Origin: a virus
Length of the DNA: 43,534 nt
Virus record (IMG/VR): IMGVR_UViG_3300037042_002198
Span: 1-43,534 of that record
Reading direction: 5' to 3' (one strand)
Positions 28,388-36,983 of the stretch are shown here, piece by piece. A program made the position numbers and the translations under genes. Below the pieces are notes generated by a model. The model ran no database searches. It saw only the letters and a list, made by a program, of their open reading frames with translations, and was not told the DNA's origin. Within the stretch, counting starts at the first letter, position 1, and every line of letters begins with the position of its first letter.

Positions 28388-31300
28388 TATAAAGCGGTTG
28401 TAGTGGTGGTGGTGGTTACATTTGGTATTTCTTCTGCTTCTCCTTCTAAATCACAATCTTGTTGTACACCCTCTCCTTCTAAATCACAATCTTTAACAAA
28501 TGGAGCAATAGTTGTTGTGCTAGTTGTTGTTGTTGAAGAGGTTGATGTTGTTGTAGTGGTTGTAGGTTCTAATGGAACACCTCCAATAATAGCATCAAAA
28601 TCAGCACAACAATCATTAAGTCCTGAATAGAAGAAATTATTTTCTGCTATATAGAAATTAGGAATATAACTATGGAAACTAGTCCATTTGTTAATATTTA
28701 AATTAAATGAAAGAGTCCATGATTTATTACAAAAATATTTATCATCTGTTACATATACTATTTCACGAAAAATTAAAGGTGGACGTGTTGTAGTATCAGT
28801 TGTAGTGATAGTAGGTGTTGTAGTGGTAGTGGTTGTAGTGATTGAATTCTGAGGATATATATTATTAATGTAAAACTCTCTAGTGATAGAATCATATTTT
28901 ACATCACTGTTTATAGGAATGTAGTCAATTTTAGTTATAATCACTCTATCATATTTGCTATCATATACACCATGTAAACCAAAACCATTAAAATGATTAT
29001 CTGTATCCACTCCTTTTATTACAACTCTTTCTCCATTCACTATTATTTGAACATCTGGAAAATATCTTAATATTTCAAATGCTAAATGATCTGTAAAAAA
29101 TCTATTCATTCCTGAACCAAACATAGAAAGATCTGTCACTTGATTACCAGATATTAAAAACACTTGTCCTCTTTTAGCATCAATTGTAATTTGTCCTTGA
29201 GGAATTTTTAATAAAAATTTATTCTGACTTCCTACATATCCAAGATCTGTTTCTGCAAAATCAATAGGAGGAGCACTTTTAAACAATGTGTCATTTCCTA
29301 TATACGCAGCTTGAGGATTGCTTGTATTAATTGTTAACATGGTGTTATAAAGAAGAGACTTGTTTTCAAATCTAGCTAACACTGCTCTATTTTGAATACC
29401 ATCTAATGATATAAGATTTCCATAATTTTGAGGAAAATCAAAAAATGATATAGCTCTATAAGTAAGCCATGTGTTTGATTTGTTTGTAGGATCGTTTTGT
29501 TGTCTATCTGAATAAACTGCTCTAAATGGATAGTTTGTAAAACAAAGTTGTGATTTCCAATCTACAGGAAGATGAGAAAAATAGTTTTCTTTATTCTGTT
29601 TAGAATATGTTATATTATAATAATATGTATTGTCTTGAACAATTGGAACAAAACTTTCTTGTACCCAATCATTAGGAATACTTTTAGTTACATGTGGCCA
29701 AAACTCTCCCTCTTTATTATTAAATGCTTGACGAAGATTTACATTATAAGAACTCTCTACATAGAAATTAGGAACACCATAAGCAAACAAATAGAAATAT
29801 CCATCATAGAAATTTCTTCCAGGATTAACCACTCCATTTGTACTACTTGTTTGTGAATTAGGACAATCAAAATTATGAGCTTTAAAAGCTATAAAATTAG
29901 TTAGAGTGTATGAAGATACATTTACAGGAGTTGCAAATTGTGATCTTGCAGAGTGCCAATATTTTGGATAGGCAACATTACCTATTTCATCATAAAATAC
30001 ATCTGAATCATCAGGAGCATTTACACGATTATCAATAAAGAATGGAAGTTTTGTTTTAAATCCAAATTTACAAATAAAAGTGTCTCCACCAAATATTGTA
30101 GATATTGTTGGTCCAGTGTATGATTCAATGTTTTTTTGAAACCCTGTATCTAATGTTTCATATGAATAGATTTGTCCCCATTGATTTACAATTGTATCTT
30201 TAATAGATGCATAATATGCAACTACTTTTATAGGTGTTTCTCTTTCAGGATTAAAACAATTTAATTTTTCACTAATTGTAAATCTTGATTCATCTGATAT
30301 AAAACTTTCTACACCATTTACTAAACTTGGTGTTTCATTAGGATAAGGTAATGCAGATATTGGAGAAAGAGTTGTTCCAACATCTGTTTTTATGTAAACA
30401 GAAGACTCTCTTTGAAAATTATTAATATTAAAATCATCTCCAACAGATTGTACTCCAGGAATAAGGTATTGTGCATTTGTAATATTTCTTTGTTTTATAC
30501 CAAGATTATTATTTATTACATCACTATATCCATAATTACCTATAGAATTAAATGAATATGCAAAGTTTATTCTATTTATACCATTTATCCAAATTTGTAA
30601 ATAAGTTTGATATGCTGCAAAAAATACACTAGCATTAAAAGGGAAAGGAGTTGCAGCTATATTACCAGAAGCTGTTATAGCATCTTGTTGAGCTTCTACA
30701 CTAAGTAGTTTATATTGAGCTTCTTTTTTAACTTTTACAAAATCAGCACTTCCTGCTCCATACATTACATTTTCAAGTTTGAGAACATCTCCCAAGAAAG
30801 GTTGTCCAAAAGAAGTTTCTGGAGAATTAAACACTTGTCTATATCCTTTATCTGGATAATTAAATCCATCTAATGGATTAGGTGAGCATAAATCATATCC
30901 AATATAACTAACTATTTCAATAGTGGCTACAGAACTACCATAATTATTAAATGTAGGTAAAACTAATGAATCTAAATAATAAGAAAGTCCTAAATATTGA
31001 CCAAGAGTGTTATATCCACTCATATAAACATTCTTGTTTGGATTAAGACATGCTGTACATGCACCATCTGTAGGATTGGCTAAACAAAAAGCCACCCAAG
31101 TTAAATATGGAGAAGGTGGATTTCCATGAGGTAATGTCCAACTAGGATATGTAAGTGCAGATTGAAAATTTGTAAATGTTGAATTACCTACAATATTTGC
31201 AGGTGTCCATTTAAAATTTCCTCCTTGTGCAGTAACTTTGTAACGTATATAAGTGTTACAAACTATAAACGCATCTCCTGATATAATTTTAGGACTAGGA

Positions 31301-33354
31301 TAGTCTAATGAACACTGTGTCACTGATGTATTAGCAGCTATTTGTAATTGTTCAACTTTCGATGTATCACAATCAATATATGTAATTATAGAAGCTGTAA
31401 GAGTGGTGATGGTAAATGATCTACAAATATTTCCCTCACCACTAGTAAGTGTTAAATTTGTTGTAAAAGAATTTGACTTATTTAATATAAAAGGATCTGG
31501 TCTAACATCATTGTATGGATAGTTTGGATAGAAATAAGATGTTTTATCTTTTTCATATTTACCAACATTTCTTAATATACCTTTAGCAATAATTGATTTA
31601 TTTGTACCTCTATTTCCTCTTATTATTTTAAAAGAAGCAATATTATCTTTTTGATCTTGTGTAAGATTGGAGTTTGAAATTAATGTTATTAAATTTGTAA
31701 TATCAATATTAACACCTATTGGAAAAACAGCATTAGAAATTTGCATTTCTACATTATATTTTCCAGAAACTATTATAGGAATAGCACTTTCAAATACAGG
31801 ACTAATTAATACATCAGGAAATTTATGATGTCTTATAGGTTGTTCAGAAAGATCTCCCCACAATTCTTGATTACAAGGATAGACATCTTTTGATTCCCAA
31901 TATGCAAATTCACCATATTGATACACTCCTTTATATGTAAGATCGTTAGGTACATAATTTGGATTAGTGCCAATAACACTTCCTGTATTATATATTTTCC
32001 AATATGGACTATATCCTGTTGTTCCTATATAATATTCAGGATTTCCTATAAAATCAGGATTTGTTGTAGGTACTGCAGGAAAATTTTCATTTTGATTCAT
32101 AGCCCTTCCTGGAATATGAAAACCATCAGTTTGTTTACCGTTCTTTAAAAGAAACACTATCTCAAACGCATACACCTCATCTCTAAGATAACCTCTTAAA
32201 TTAGTGGCATTTAATTCATCAGCATAATCTTCTGTAGCAGGAATTTTATATGTTTGCCATTGAAGCTGAATTTGATTAGCAATTTGTTGATAATTAATTC
32301 TATCTATAGAGGTTAATTGATCCCATATTAATATATCCTGAACAGCTGTTACATCTTGTGCTATATCATAATAAGGAAACTTTTCAAATATATCTGCAAT
32401 TGCTAATCTAATTAATGTAACATTTTGACCAGTGTATGTAATTTGATTACTAGAATCACTAATAAAAAATGTTCCTACTAATTCTACAGAAGAAATATCA
32501 TTTATTGTTTTAATTACAGCTAAATTATAATATTGAAAATACCCTGAAACATCAAGGTTTGCAATATCTATAACTATAGATCTATTTACAGGATAATTAA
32601 AATTTAATGTGACTATTTGTGTATTAGCTATAGGGGTGGGATTTGTGACAGAATAATAAGAAGTGTATCCATCACCAATTGCATTGCAATATTGTATTGC
32701 AAACTGATATGTACCAGCTATTAAATCACCTCCATTAACTACATCATTAATGGATAATTCAGGAATTTGAAAATTTGGTTGTATTTTTAATTGATTACAA
32801 TCTAATTCTTTTGTAAATGTAGGATCGCAAAGATCTGAATTAGGAGTGAGAATATAGGGAATATCCTCTATGTTTAAATATCTTCTTGAATTAAAACCAT
32901 CTGTCCAATATATTTCTGTACTACAATTTGTAATTTTATGCACCACCTTGTGTATAGGATGGTTAATTTTAAAATTTAAACATTTAGCATTAACAAGAGT
33001 GTGATATAAACAATCATTATTATCCATATATCCAATCTCACTATCTTCTGTATCAGAGTTACATAAGAAAAATATATGTTTACTTTGCTCATTAATAAAA
33101 TGAGTTCCTATTAATCTATATTCTTTTGGAAAATTTAAACAAAGCTCATTACCAGGTTCATTTTGATAACTAATTGAATTAGCATCAAAGTTTTCTATAC
33201 TAGCATTTAACGCATAAGTGAGTGTACCTTTAGCAATTTGTGCTATAGAATTATCTAAATTAATTCCACCACTACTAGCAACATTATATTCCTGGGTAAT
33301 GTTACGTTCATCTCCATCAATTATTTTTTTGATTTTTTCTAATTCGTCTGCCAT
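28387..33354 (-). CDS. Large tail muzzle/nozzle-like structural protein, 1655 aa
   Basis: Seen: head with SSGGINLDNSIAQIAKGTLT and YALNA, a pattern typical of very large beta-rich tail proteins of crAss-like phages; no enzymatic motif; Tyr/Asn-rich, beta-dominated sequence throughout. Near residues 1540-1570, KSWTLSFNL and SFHSYIPNFY are a conserved unit I recall from the same family. The end is modular: poly-Thr linkers at ~1503-1520 and ~1598-1618, then a duplicated DCDLEGE segment and a terminal VTTTTTTTAL. Known by analogy: in crAss-like and T7-like podoviruses, this position after the ring/adaptor proteins is filled by the tail nozzle or muzzle. The assignment rests on order, size and pattern recall, not on alignment. 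The ATG at 33354 lies 12 bases after the adaptor gene. Confidence 0.6.
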   Translation of the reverse strand: MADELEKIKKIIDGDERNITQEYNVASSGGINLDNSIAQIAKGTLTYALNASIENFDANSISYQNEPGNELCLNFPKEYRLIGTHFINEQSKHIFFLCNSDTEDSEIGYMDNNDCLYHTLVNAKCLNFKINHPIHKVVHKITNCSTEIYWTDGFNSRRYLNIEDIPYILTPNSDLCDPTFTKELDCNQLKIQPNFQIPELSINDVVNGGDLIAGTYQFAIQYCNAIGDGYTSYYSVTNPTPIANTQIVTLNFNYPVNRSIVIDIANLDVSGYFQYYNLAVIKTINDISSVELVGTFFISDSSNQITYTGQNVTLIRLAIADIFEKFPYYDIAQDVTAVQDILIWDQLTSIDRINYQQIANQIQLQWQTYKIPATEDYADELNATNLRGYLRDEVYAFEIVFLLKNGKQTDGFHIPGRAMNQNENFPAVPTTNPDFIGNPEYYIGTTGYSPYWKIYNTGSVIGTNPNYVPNDLTYKGVYQYGEFAYWESKDVYPCNQELWGDLSEQPIRHHKFPDVLISPVFESAIPIIVSGKYNVEMQISNAVFPIGVNIDITNLITLISNSNLTQDQKDNIASFKIIRGNRGTNKSIIAKGILRNVGKYEKDKTSYFYPNYPYNDVRPDPFILNKSNSFTTNLTLTSGEGNICRSFTITTLTASIITYIDCDTSKVEQLQIAANTSVTQCSLDYPSPKIISGDAFIVCNTYIRYKVTAQGGNFKWTPANIVGNSTFTNFQSALTYPSWTLPHGNPPSPYLTWVAFCLANPTDGACTACLNPNKNVYMSGYNTLGQYLGLSYYLDSLVLPTFNNYGSSVATIEIVSYIGYDLCSPNPLDGFNYPDKGYRQVFNSPETSFGQPFLGDVLKLENVMYGAGSADFVKVKKEAQYKLLSVEAQQDAITASGNIAATPFPFNASVFFAAYQTYLQIWINGINRINFAYSFNSIGNYGYSDVINNNLGIKQRNITNAQYLIPGVQSVGDDFNINNFQRESSVYIKTDVGTTLSPISALPYPNETPSLVNGVESFISDESRFTISEKLNCFNPERETPIKVVAYYASIKDTIVNQWGQIYSYETLDTGFQKNIESYTGPTISTIFGGDTFICKFGFKTKLPFFIDNRVNAPDDSDVFYDEIGNVAYPKYWHSARSQFATPVNVSSYTLTNFIAFKAHNFDCPNSQTSSTNGVVNPGRNFYDGYFYLFAYGVPNFYVESSYNVNLRQAFNNKEGEFWPHVTKSIPNDWVQESFVPIVQDNTYYYNITYSKQNKENYFSHLPVDWKSQLCFTNYPFRAVYSDRQQNDPTNKSNTWLTYRAISFFDFPQNYGNLISLDGIQNRAVLARFENKSLLYNTMLTINTSNPQAAYIGNDTLFKSAPPIDFAETDLGYVGSQNKFLLKIPQGQITIDAKRGQVFLISGNQVTDLSMFGSGMNRFFTDHLAFEILRYFPDVQIIVNGERVVIKGVDTDNHFNGFGLHGVYDSKYDRVIITKIDYIPINSDVKYDSITREFYINNIYPQNSITTTTTTTTPTITTTDTTTRPPLIFREIVYVTDDKYFCNKSWTLSFNLNINKWTSFHSYIPNFYIAENNFFYSGLNDCCADFDAIIGGVPLEPTTTTTTSTSSTTTTSTTTIAPFVKDCDLEGEGVQQDCDLEGEAEEIPNVTTTTTTTAL
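28439..28493 (-). repeat. 22-base direct repeat duplicating DCDLEGE
   Basis: The same 22 bases occur at 28439-28460 and 28472-28493, 33 bases (11 codons) apart and in frame, so the C-terminal end of the muzzle-like protein contains two DCDLEGE copies between its last two poly-Thr tracts. It looks like a recent in-frame duplication. Confidence 0.85.
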
Positions 33355-33366
33355 GCTATATATTAA

Positions 33367-34329
33367 TTAATTACGTCTTCTACCACTCCTATTAGAACGA
33401 TTAGGAAGTTCGTACATATTAAATCTATTAAGATCATTTTTAATCCTTCTTTGTTTTTCCCAAGGAGTTTGTTTTTTGATCTCTATATCTGCCATAATAA
33501 AGGCTTCTTCAGAAAGTTGTTTGTAGTAAGCTAATTTTTGACTAATTTGTTGAAAGGTTTCATCAGTGAGTTGATTAGAGAGCATTTCAAATACTTTATA
33601 TTTAATAAATGCTTCAACATATTCTCTTATACGAAAGTTATCAGGAATTAACTGATTTCCAATATCATCATATTCTGTAGCATAAAAAATCATATGTACA
33701 GTGCCACATCTAAAATTAGTAACAAATTTATTATCTCTAATATCAAACGAATCAATACTAGAAGATCCTGGTGTAAATTGATGTGATGAAAAAGCTTGTT
33801 GTGAATTTTGCCAATCGTTGGTATAATTTACATCACAATGTTTTCTTACAGATATATTACCAGGTTTAAGTAGATATTGATGTTCATATTGTACAGCAAC
33901 AGAATTATTTGTTTTATATACAGCTTGAATCAAATCAGGCATACATGTACATGCATCAGGAGGACAACCACTATTACAAGGTGTACCTCCTATTGTAACA
34001 GGACTTATTTGAATAGTTGATTGTGTTGCTGCTTGAGAATAAAAAGAATTGGCAGATTGATATGGAAAGCCATTCACTGCTGTACACATCCACGCTTCTC
34101 TTACAGCATAAAAGTTATCTGGAAGACGACAGTCAAAGTCATCAATGTTTAAAATTTCTTCACTAATAATATATGTTGTTCTTCCTAATTTTTTTAAGCA
34201 TTTATCTAAATAAGTGGGAAATAAAAGATCATCGATAGCACCTGTATCAAAATAAGATTTTAATTCTTCTTTAACAGTGGAATATACTGGTTCAGGACTT
34301 ATAAAGGCATATTTATAATAATAACTCAT
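33367..34329 (-). CDS. Head-tail adaptor/ring protein, 320 aa
   Basis: The protein begins MSYYYKYAF and contains VKEELKSYFDTGAIDD (~20-35), LPDNFYAVREAW (~75-85) and, at ~235-260, LIPDNFRIREYVEAFIKYK followed by VFEML. Such 'PD..x..EA...YI.YK.FE' helices are typical of the podovirus adaptor/ring proteins (T7 gp11 class) and of ring proteins in crAss-like phages. A Cys-rich insert (CNSGCPPDACTC, ~120-132) may bind metal or form a loop. The basic C-terminus (SNRSGRRRN) could contact DNA. It lies between the HU/IHF-like gene and the muzzle-like gene, where a second ring protein is expected. Its precise ring level is not determinable from sequence alone. Confidence 0.62.
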   Translation of the reverse strand: MSYYYKYAFISPEPVYSTVKEELKSYFDTGAIDDLLFPTYLDKCLKKLGRTTYIISEEILNIDDFDCRLPDNFYAVREAWMCTAVNGFPYQSANSFYSQAATQSTIQISPVTIGGTPCNSGCPPDACTCMPDLIQAVYKTNNSVAVQYEHQYLLKPGNISVRKHCDVNYTNDWQNSQQAFSSHQFTPGSSSIDSFDIRDNKFVTNFRCGTVHMIFYATEYDDIGNQLIPDNFRIREYVEAFIKYKVFEMLSNQLTDETFQQISQKLAYYKQLSEEAFIMADIEIKKQTPWEKQRRIKNDLNRFNMYELPNRSNRSGRRRN

Positions 34330-34348
34330 TTTTATATATTTATAAAAT

Positions 34349-34825
34349 TTAAAATTTCCATTGACAATAAATATGTTGATATTTTTCGTCAGTTTTTAAA
34401 TAATGGGAGAGAAGTCGTGATGTGGTTCTTGAAGGTTTAAAATACCACAAATTTGTATTTTTAAATCTTGCTGTTTTTTTAAACCAAGTCCATCCAAAAA
34501 AATAACCTTCTGTGTGATAATTAAAGTTGTATATAATTTTTCCTTTCTGTTTAGTTTTCTGCCAGTCGATGGGTAAGTTAATAAACTCTTTTCCCTCAAT
34601 CACTTTTGTCTTATTTCTTTTCTTTTTGTTTATAGAAAACTCTCCAAACCCATAAGGAAGTTTTGCTTTTTCTCCACTTTCTAAAATATATTCTCTAAAT
34701 AAATCAATATATAGATATACAATATTTTTCCATTCATCAAATGATAATTTTGTAGATGTATTTTTTTTACAAAAATTAATATAATTTTCCTTACTGGCAG
34801 ATCTCCAATCTATTTTAATTCTCAT
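34349..34825 (-). CDS. HU/IHF-fold-like protein with insertion, 158 aa
   Basis: I chose the internal ATG at 34825 (MRIKIDWRSAS), one base after the upstream stop; an ATG at 34873 would add 16 hydrophobic residues overlapping the previous gene by 47 bases. Seen: helical start, then YILESGEKAKLPYGFGEFSI (~46-65), like the HU/IHF 'L..G..V.l.gFG.F.v' strand, followed by Lys/Arg-rich KKKRNK, an insert of ~50 residues with a conserved-looking HTEGYFFGWTWFKKTARFKN, and FKPSRTTSRLLSHYL (~129-143), matching the HU ending 'FKPGKaLk..v'. Known: HU/IHF proteins bend DNA; crAss-like phages encode HU/IHF-like genes within the tail-connector block. Inferred: a divergent member, possibly recruited as a virion or packaging factor. 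Confidence 0.6.
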   Translation of the reverse strand: MRIKIDWRSASKENYINFCKKNTSTKLSFDEWKNIVYLYIDLFREYILESGEKAKLPYGFGEFSINKKKRNKTKVIEGKEFINLPIDWQKTKQKGKIIYNFNYHTEGYFFGWTWFKKTARFKNTNLWYFKPSRTTSRLLSHYLKTDEKYQHIYCQWKF

Positions 34826-34826
34826 A

Positions 34827-35555
34827 TTAATTTGTAGGTTTTGAATTAGGAGCTTGACTATCAACTCCATCATCTGTCATATCAGTTTTTACTCTAAAAT
34901 ATGTAGATAGTAACTTTTGAGAAGTGAGTTCTAACACTTGTTTTTCTAAATATCCAGGAAGAGCAAATTCCTTATCTAAAGGATTTATACATAATTGTTC
35001 AATAGTAATTTGAGGAGTTCCACAATCACATTCTGAATATAAAACCTCGTTAGGAACATCTTCTTCAAAAAGTGCAACAAGTCTTAATGCTTGTAATAAT
35101 GGATTACTTACATATAAATAATCATTGGATATCCAAAAATACTCTTCCTTTTTAATATAAGGAAGTTTTAATAGATTTATATATCTGTTAACAGTTATCT
35201 CTTTTATTTTCTTTCCTTTTCCTCCCATAGCATTTATAGAATAAACACCTTGAATAACATATTGATAATTTCCTTCAGAAATTCTTGGAAGTTTATGTTT
35301 TGTTCTTGCTATTGTACATTCATCAACATAATTACAACATTCTGATATAGGAACTTCTACCATTTCTAAACATGGAATGGTAGTGAATAAAGTGTCAGTT
35401 GCCCAAAGTTTTCTTAGATTTGTTTCTCTTTTAATTAACATTAAAGAATTGTTTCTTATTTCAGAAAAAATTACTCTATCTGTTATTAAATTATCGCTAG
35501 AAAGTAACTTGTGCATACTTCTAACATCACTGACTAATTTTCTTCCTGTTGCCAT
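34827..35555 (-). CDS. Ring/connector protein, 242 aa
   Basis: Seen: N-terminal helices ending NLRKLWATDTLF (~45-56), a Cys-containing VPISECCNYVDECTIARTKH segment (~68-87), an EITVNRY...EEYFWISNDYLYV unit (~115-150), and a C-terminal PGYLEKQVLELTSQKL helix. I recall this order (PCLEM-E, ECC, KLP, WI.NdYLY) from ring proteins of crAss-like phages sitting under the portal, but could not align it. It starts as TAATG with the phosphoesterase stop and is followed by the HU/IHF-like gene. Its C-terminal helix resembles that of the 243-aa protein at 41803-42534 (ELELYLEDELLDLTVQNL), so the two may be related connector components. Confidence 0.58.
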   Translation of the reverse strand: MATGRKLVSDVRSMHKLLSSDNLITDRVIFSEIRNNSLMLIKRETNLRKLWATDTLFTTIPCLEMVEVPISECCNYVDECTIARTKHKLPRISEGNYQYVIQGVYSINAMGGKGKKIKEITVNRYINLLKLPYIKKEEYFWISNDYLYVSNPLLQALRLVALFEEDVPNEVLYSECDCGTPQITIEQLCINPLDKEFALPGYLEKQVLELTSQKLLSTYFRVKTDMTDDGVDSQAPNSKPTN

Positions 35556-36805
35556 TATAAATACTGTTTAAATATATTTGTCATTCCCTCTTCCTTATCT
35601 ATAAGAAAAGCAGTAACTTCTCCTTTAGAACATGTATGTCCATTTTTATCGTCCCAAAGACTTTTACTATTTGAAAATGCTGAAATTTGATAAAATTTAA
35701 TTCCATGAAAATCATGAGACACTTCATGGTGTTTATCTCCTGTAAATATATAAAAATTGGAATGTGAAGACCAATCTTCTCTATATTCTATTGGAAACAT
35801 TGCTGCAAGTTTTGAAGGTTTAATAGCATCGCCATGATTAAACATCATAGCAGAATTACCATAACTTATATATTTTCTATATTTAGGAGATAAATCAAAT
35901 ATAATTCTTGTTGTTTCTCTAAAATATGTTTGTAACCAATTCACCATATGCCATCCAACATATTCATCATGATTACCTGGTACATATACTACATTAACAT
36001 TTTTAGCATATTGTAATAACATTGTAATCATTAACACTTCATGGTTACATATGTATTCAAATGATTGTTGATATGTATGTGTATTAGTTTGAGGAGTGCC
36101 TTTAGTGGTCATTCCTGTAAACTCACTATTAAACTCATCAGAACCAATTATATATGTTATGTTTTCTAAGTTATTTGAAAGAACAGCTTGATTAACAATC
36201 ATTTCCACTTTATAAAGAATGTTAGATAATCTTTCATCTACATCATTGTTCCCTTCTATATCATATTTATTTAAATGAGAATCTTGTTTATTAATAATTA
36301 AAGAAGCATCATCTTTACGAAAATCAACTATTGGACTCATAATCTCTTGAGAGACAGGCTGGTATGATGCTAAAAATTCAACAAATGATTCTTGAAATAG
36401 TTGTTCTTCTTTTTTCTTTGCTAACCAAGCTTTCACTTGCCAATGTGGTGTAGAACTATTTCCCCAATAATTTTGAACATATTTAGTTATTTCCCATACA
36501 CTTGTATCAATTCCACACTTTTCAATTAGTTCATCAATACTTTTAATTTCATCCTTGCTGTTAATAATAATTTCTCCAACTCCTTTTATAAGATCTTCTT
36601 CAAACTTTACAACTTGTTTTTCTAATTCACTAATGTACACTCCAGCTTCAGCATCATTTTGTACAGTTTCTCTATTTTTTAATTCATTTAATAGTTCATC
36701 AATTTCACTTTCTGTAACACCAAGTTTTTCAGCATAAAACTTTTTACTTCTTTTCCATACTAATAGTTTTTCAAGTTGTTGTAACAATTGTTGATTTTCT
36801 GACAT
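35555..36805 (-). CDS. Calcineurin-like metallophosphoesterase with N-terminal HTH-like region, 416 aa
   Basis: Seen: metal-binding motifs of the metallophosphoesterase fold in order: D175xH177, GSD223, GNHDE (277-281), NHGD (323-326) and TGDKHHE (355-361). Residues ~16-45 (YAEKLGVTESEIDELLNEL) look like a helix-turn-helix; a helical, acidic linker and an ITKYVQNYWG / PHWQVKAWLAK segment (~106-131) lead to the catalytic part. Known: the fold includes Mre11/SbcD-type DNA nucleases, phosphatases and cyclic-nucleotide phosphodiesterases. The GNHDE motif with a DNA-binding-like head favours a nuclease or phosphodiesterase acting on DNA ends; this is inference. It is the first gene behind a good promoter (36834-36865) and heads the connector/tail block, so it is expressed late. 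Confidence 0.78.
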   Translation of the reverse strand: MSENQQLLQQLEKLLVWKRSKKFYAEKLGVTESEIDELLNELKNRETVQNDAEAGVYISELEKQVVKFEEDLIKGVGEIIINSKDEIKSIDELIEKCGIDTSVWEITKYVQNYWGNSSTPHWQVKAWLAKKKEEQLFQESFVEFLASYQPVSQEIMSPIVDFRKDDASLIINKQDSHLNKYDIEGNNDVDERLSNILYKVEMIVNQAVLSNNLENITYIIGSDEFNSEFTGMTTKGTPQTNTHTYQQSFEYICNHEVLMITMLLQYAKNVNVVYVPGNHDEYVGWHMVNWLQTYFRETTRIIFDLSPKYRKYISYGNSAMMFNHGDAIKPSKLAAMFPIEYREDWSSHSNFYIFTGDKHHEVSHDFHGIKFYQISAFSNSKSLWDDKNGHTCSKGEVTAFLIDKEEGMTNIFKQYL

Positions 36806-36833
36806 ATATAGTTTAGTTTAGTTAAAATTAGTA

Positions 36834-36865
36834 CAAAGATAGATATTTGTTTTATATTTACCAAA
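36834..36865 (-). promoter_or_regulatory. Bacteroidetes-type promoter of the connector/tail operon
   Basis: Minus strand: TTTG (36865-36862), 20-base spacer, TATCTTTG (36841-36834), a full match to TTTG-N20-TAnnTTTG. The start would fall near 36827, leaving a leader of about 22 bases to the ATG at 36805. No Shine-Dalgarno is seen; the leader is A/T-only. The remaining sequence of the 36806-36983 gap holds the terminator below and nothing else I can support. Confidence 0.8.
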
Positions 36866-36918
36866 TTAATTTAACTTATTTAATTATATTGTTTAATCAA
36901 TGTAATTAGAGATTATAT

Positions 36919-36947
36919 AAAAACTCCCCAAGTAAAAACTTAGGGAG
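36919..36947 (-). terminator. Intrinsic terminator after the fiber cassette
   Basis: On the minus strand CTCCCTAAGT / ACTTGGGGAG forms a ten-base-pair stem with one U-G wobble and a TTTT loop, followed by TTTTTATAT. It lies about 37 bases behind the TAA of the 312-aa gene, between it and the next promoter. Confidence 0.85.
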
Positions 36948-36983
36948 ATGCTCTGTAAACCAACAAACAGAACTTTTAATCTA

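Noticed and set aside
28403-28630. Plus-strand ORF of 75 aa rich in Val/Ser
   Set aside because: Antisense of poly-Thr and DCDLEGE codons of the 1655-aa gene; no independent signal.
34826-34873. Upstream ATG extending the HU/IHF-like protein by 16 residues
   Set aside because: It would overlap the ring-protein gene by 47 bases and adds an unrelated hydrophobic stretch; the ATG at 34825 fits the tight packing better.
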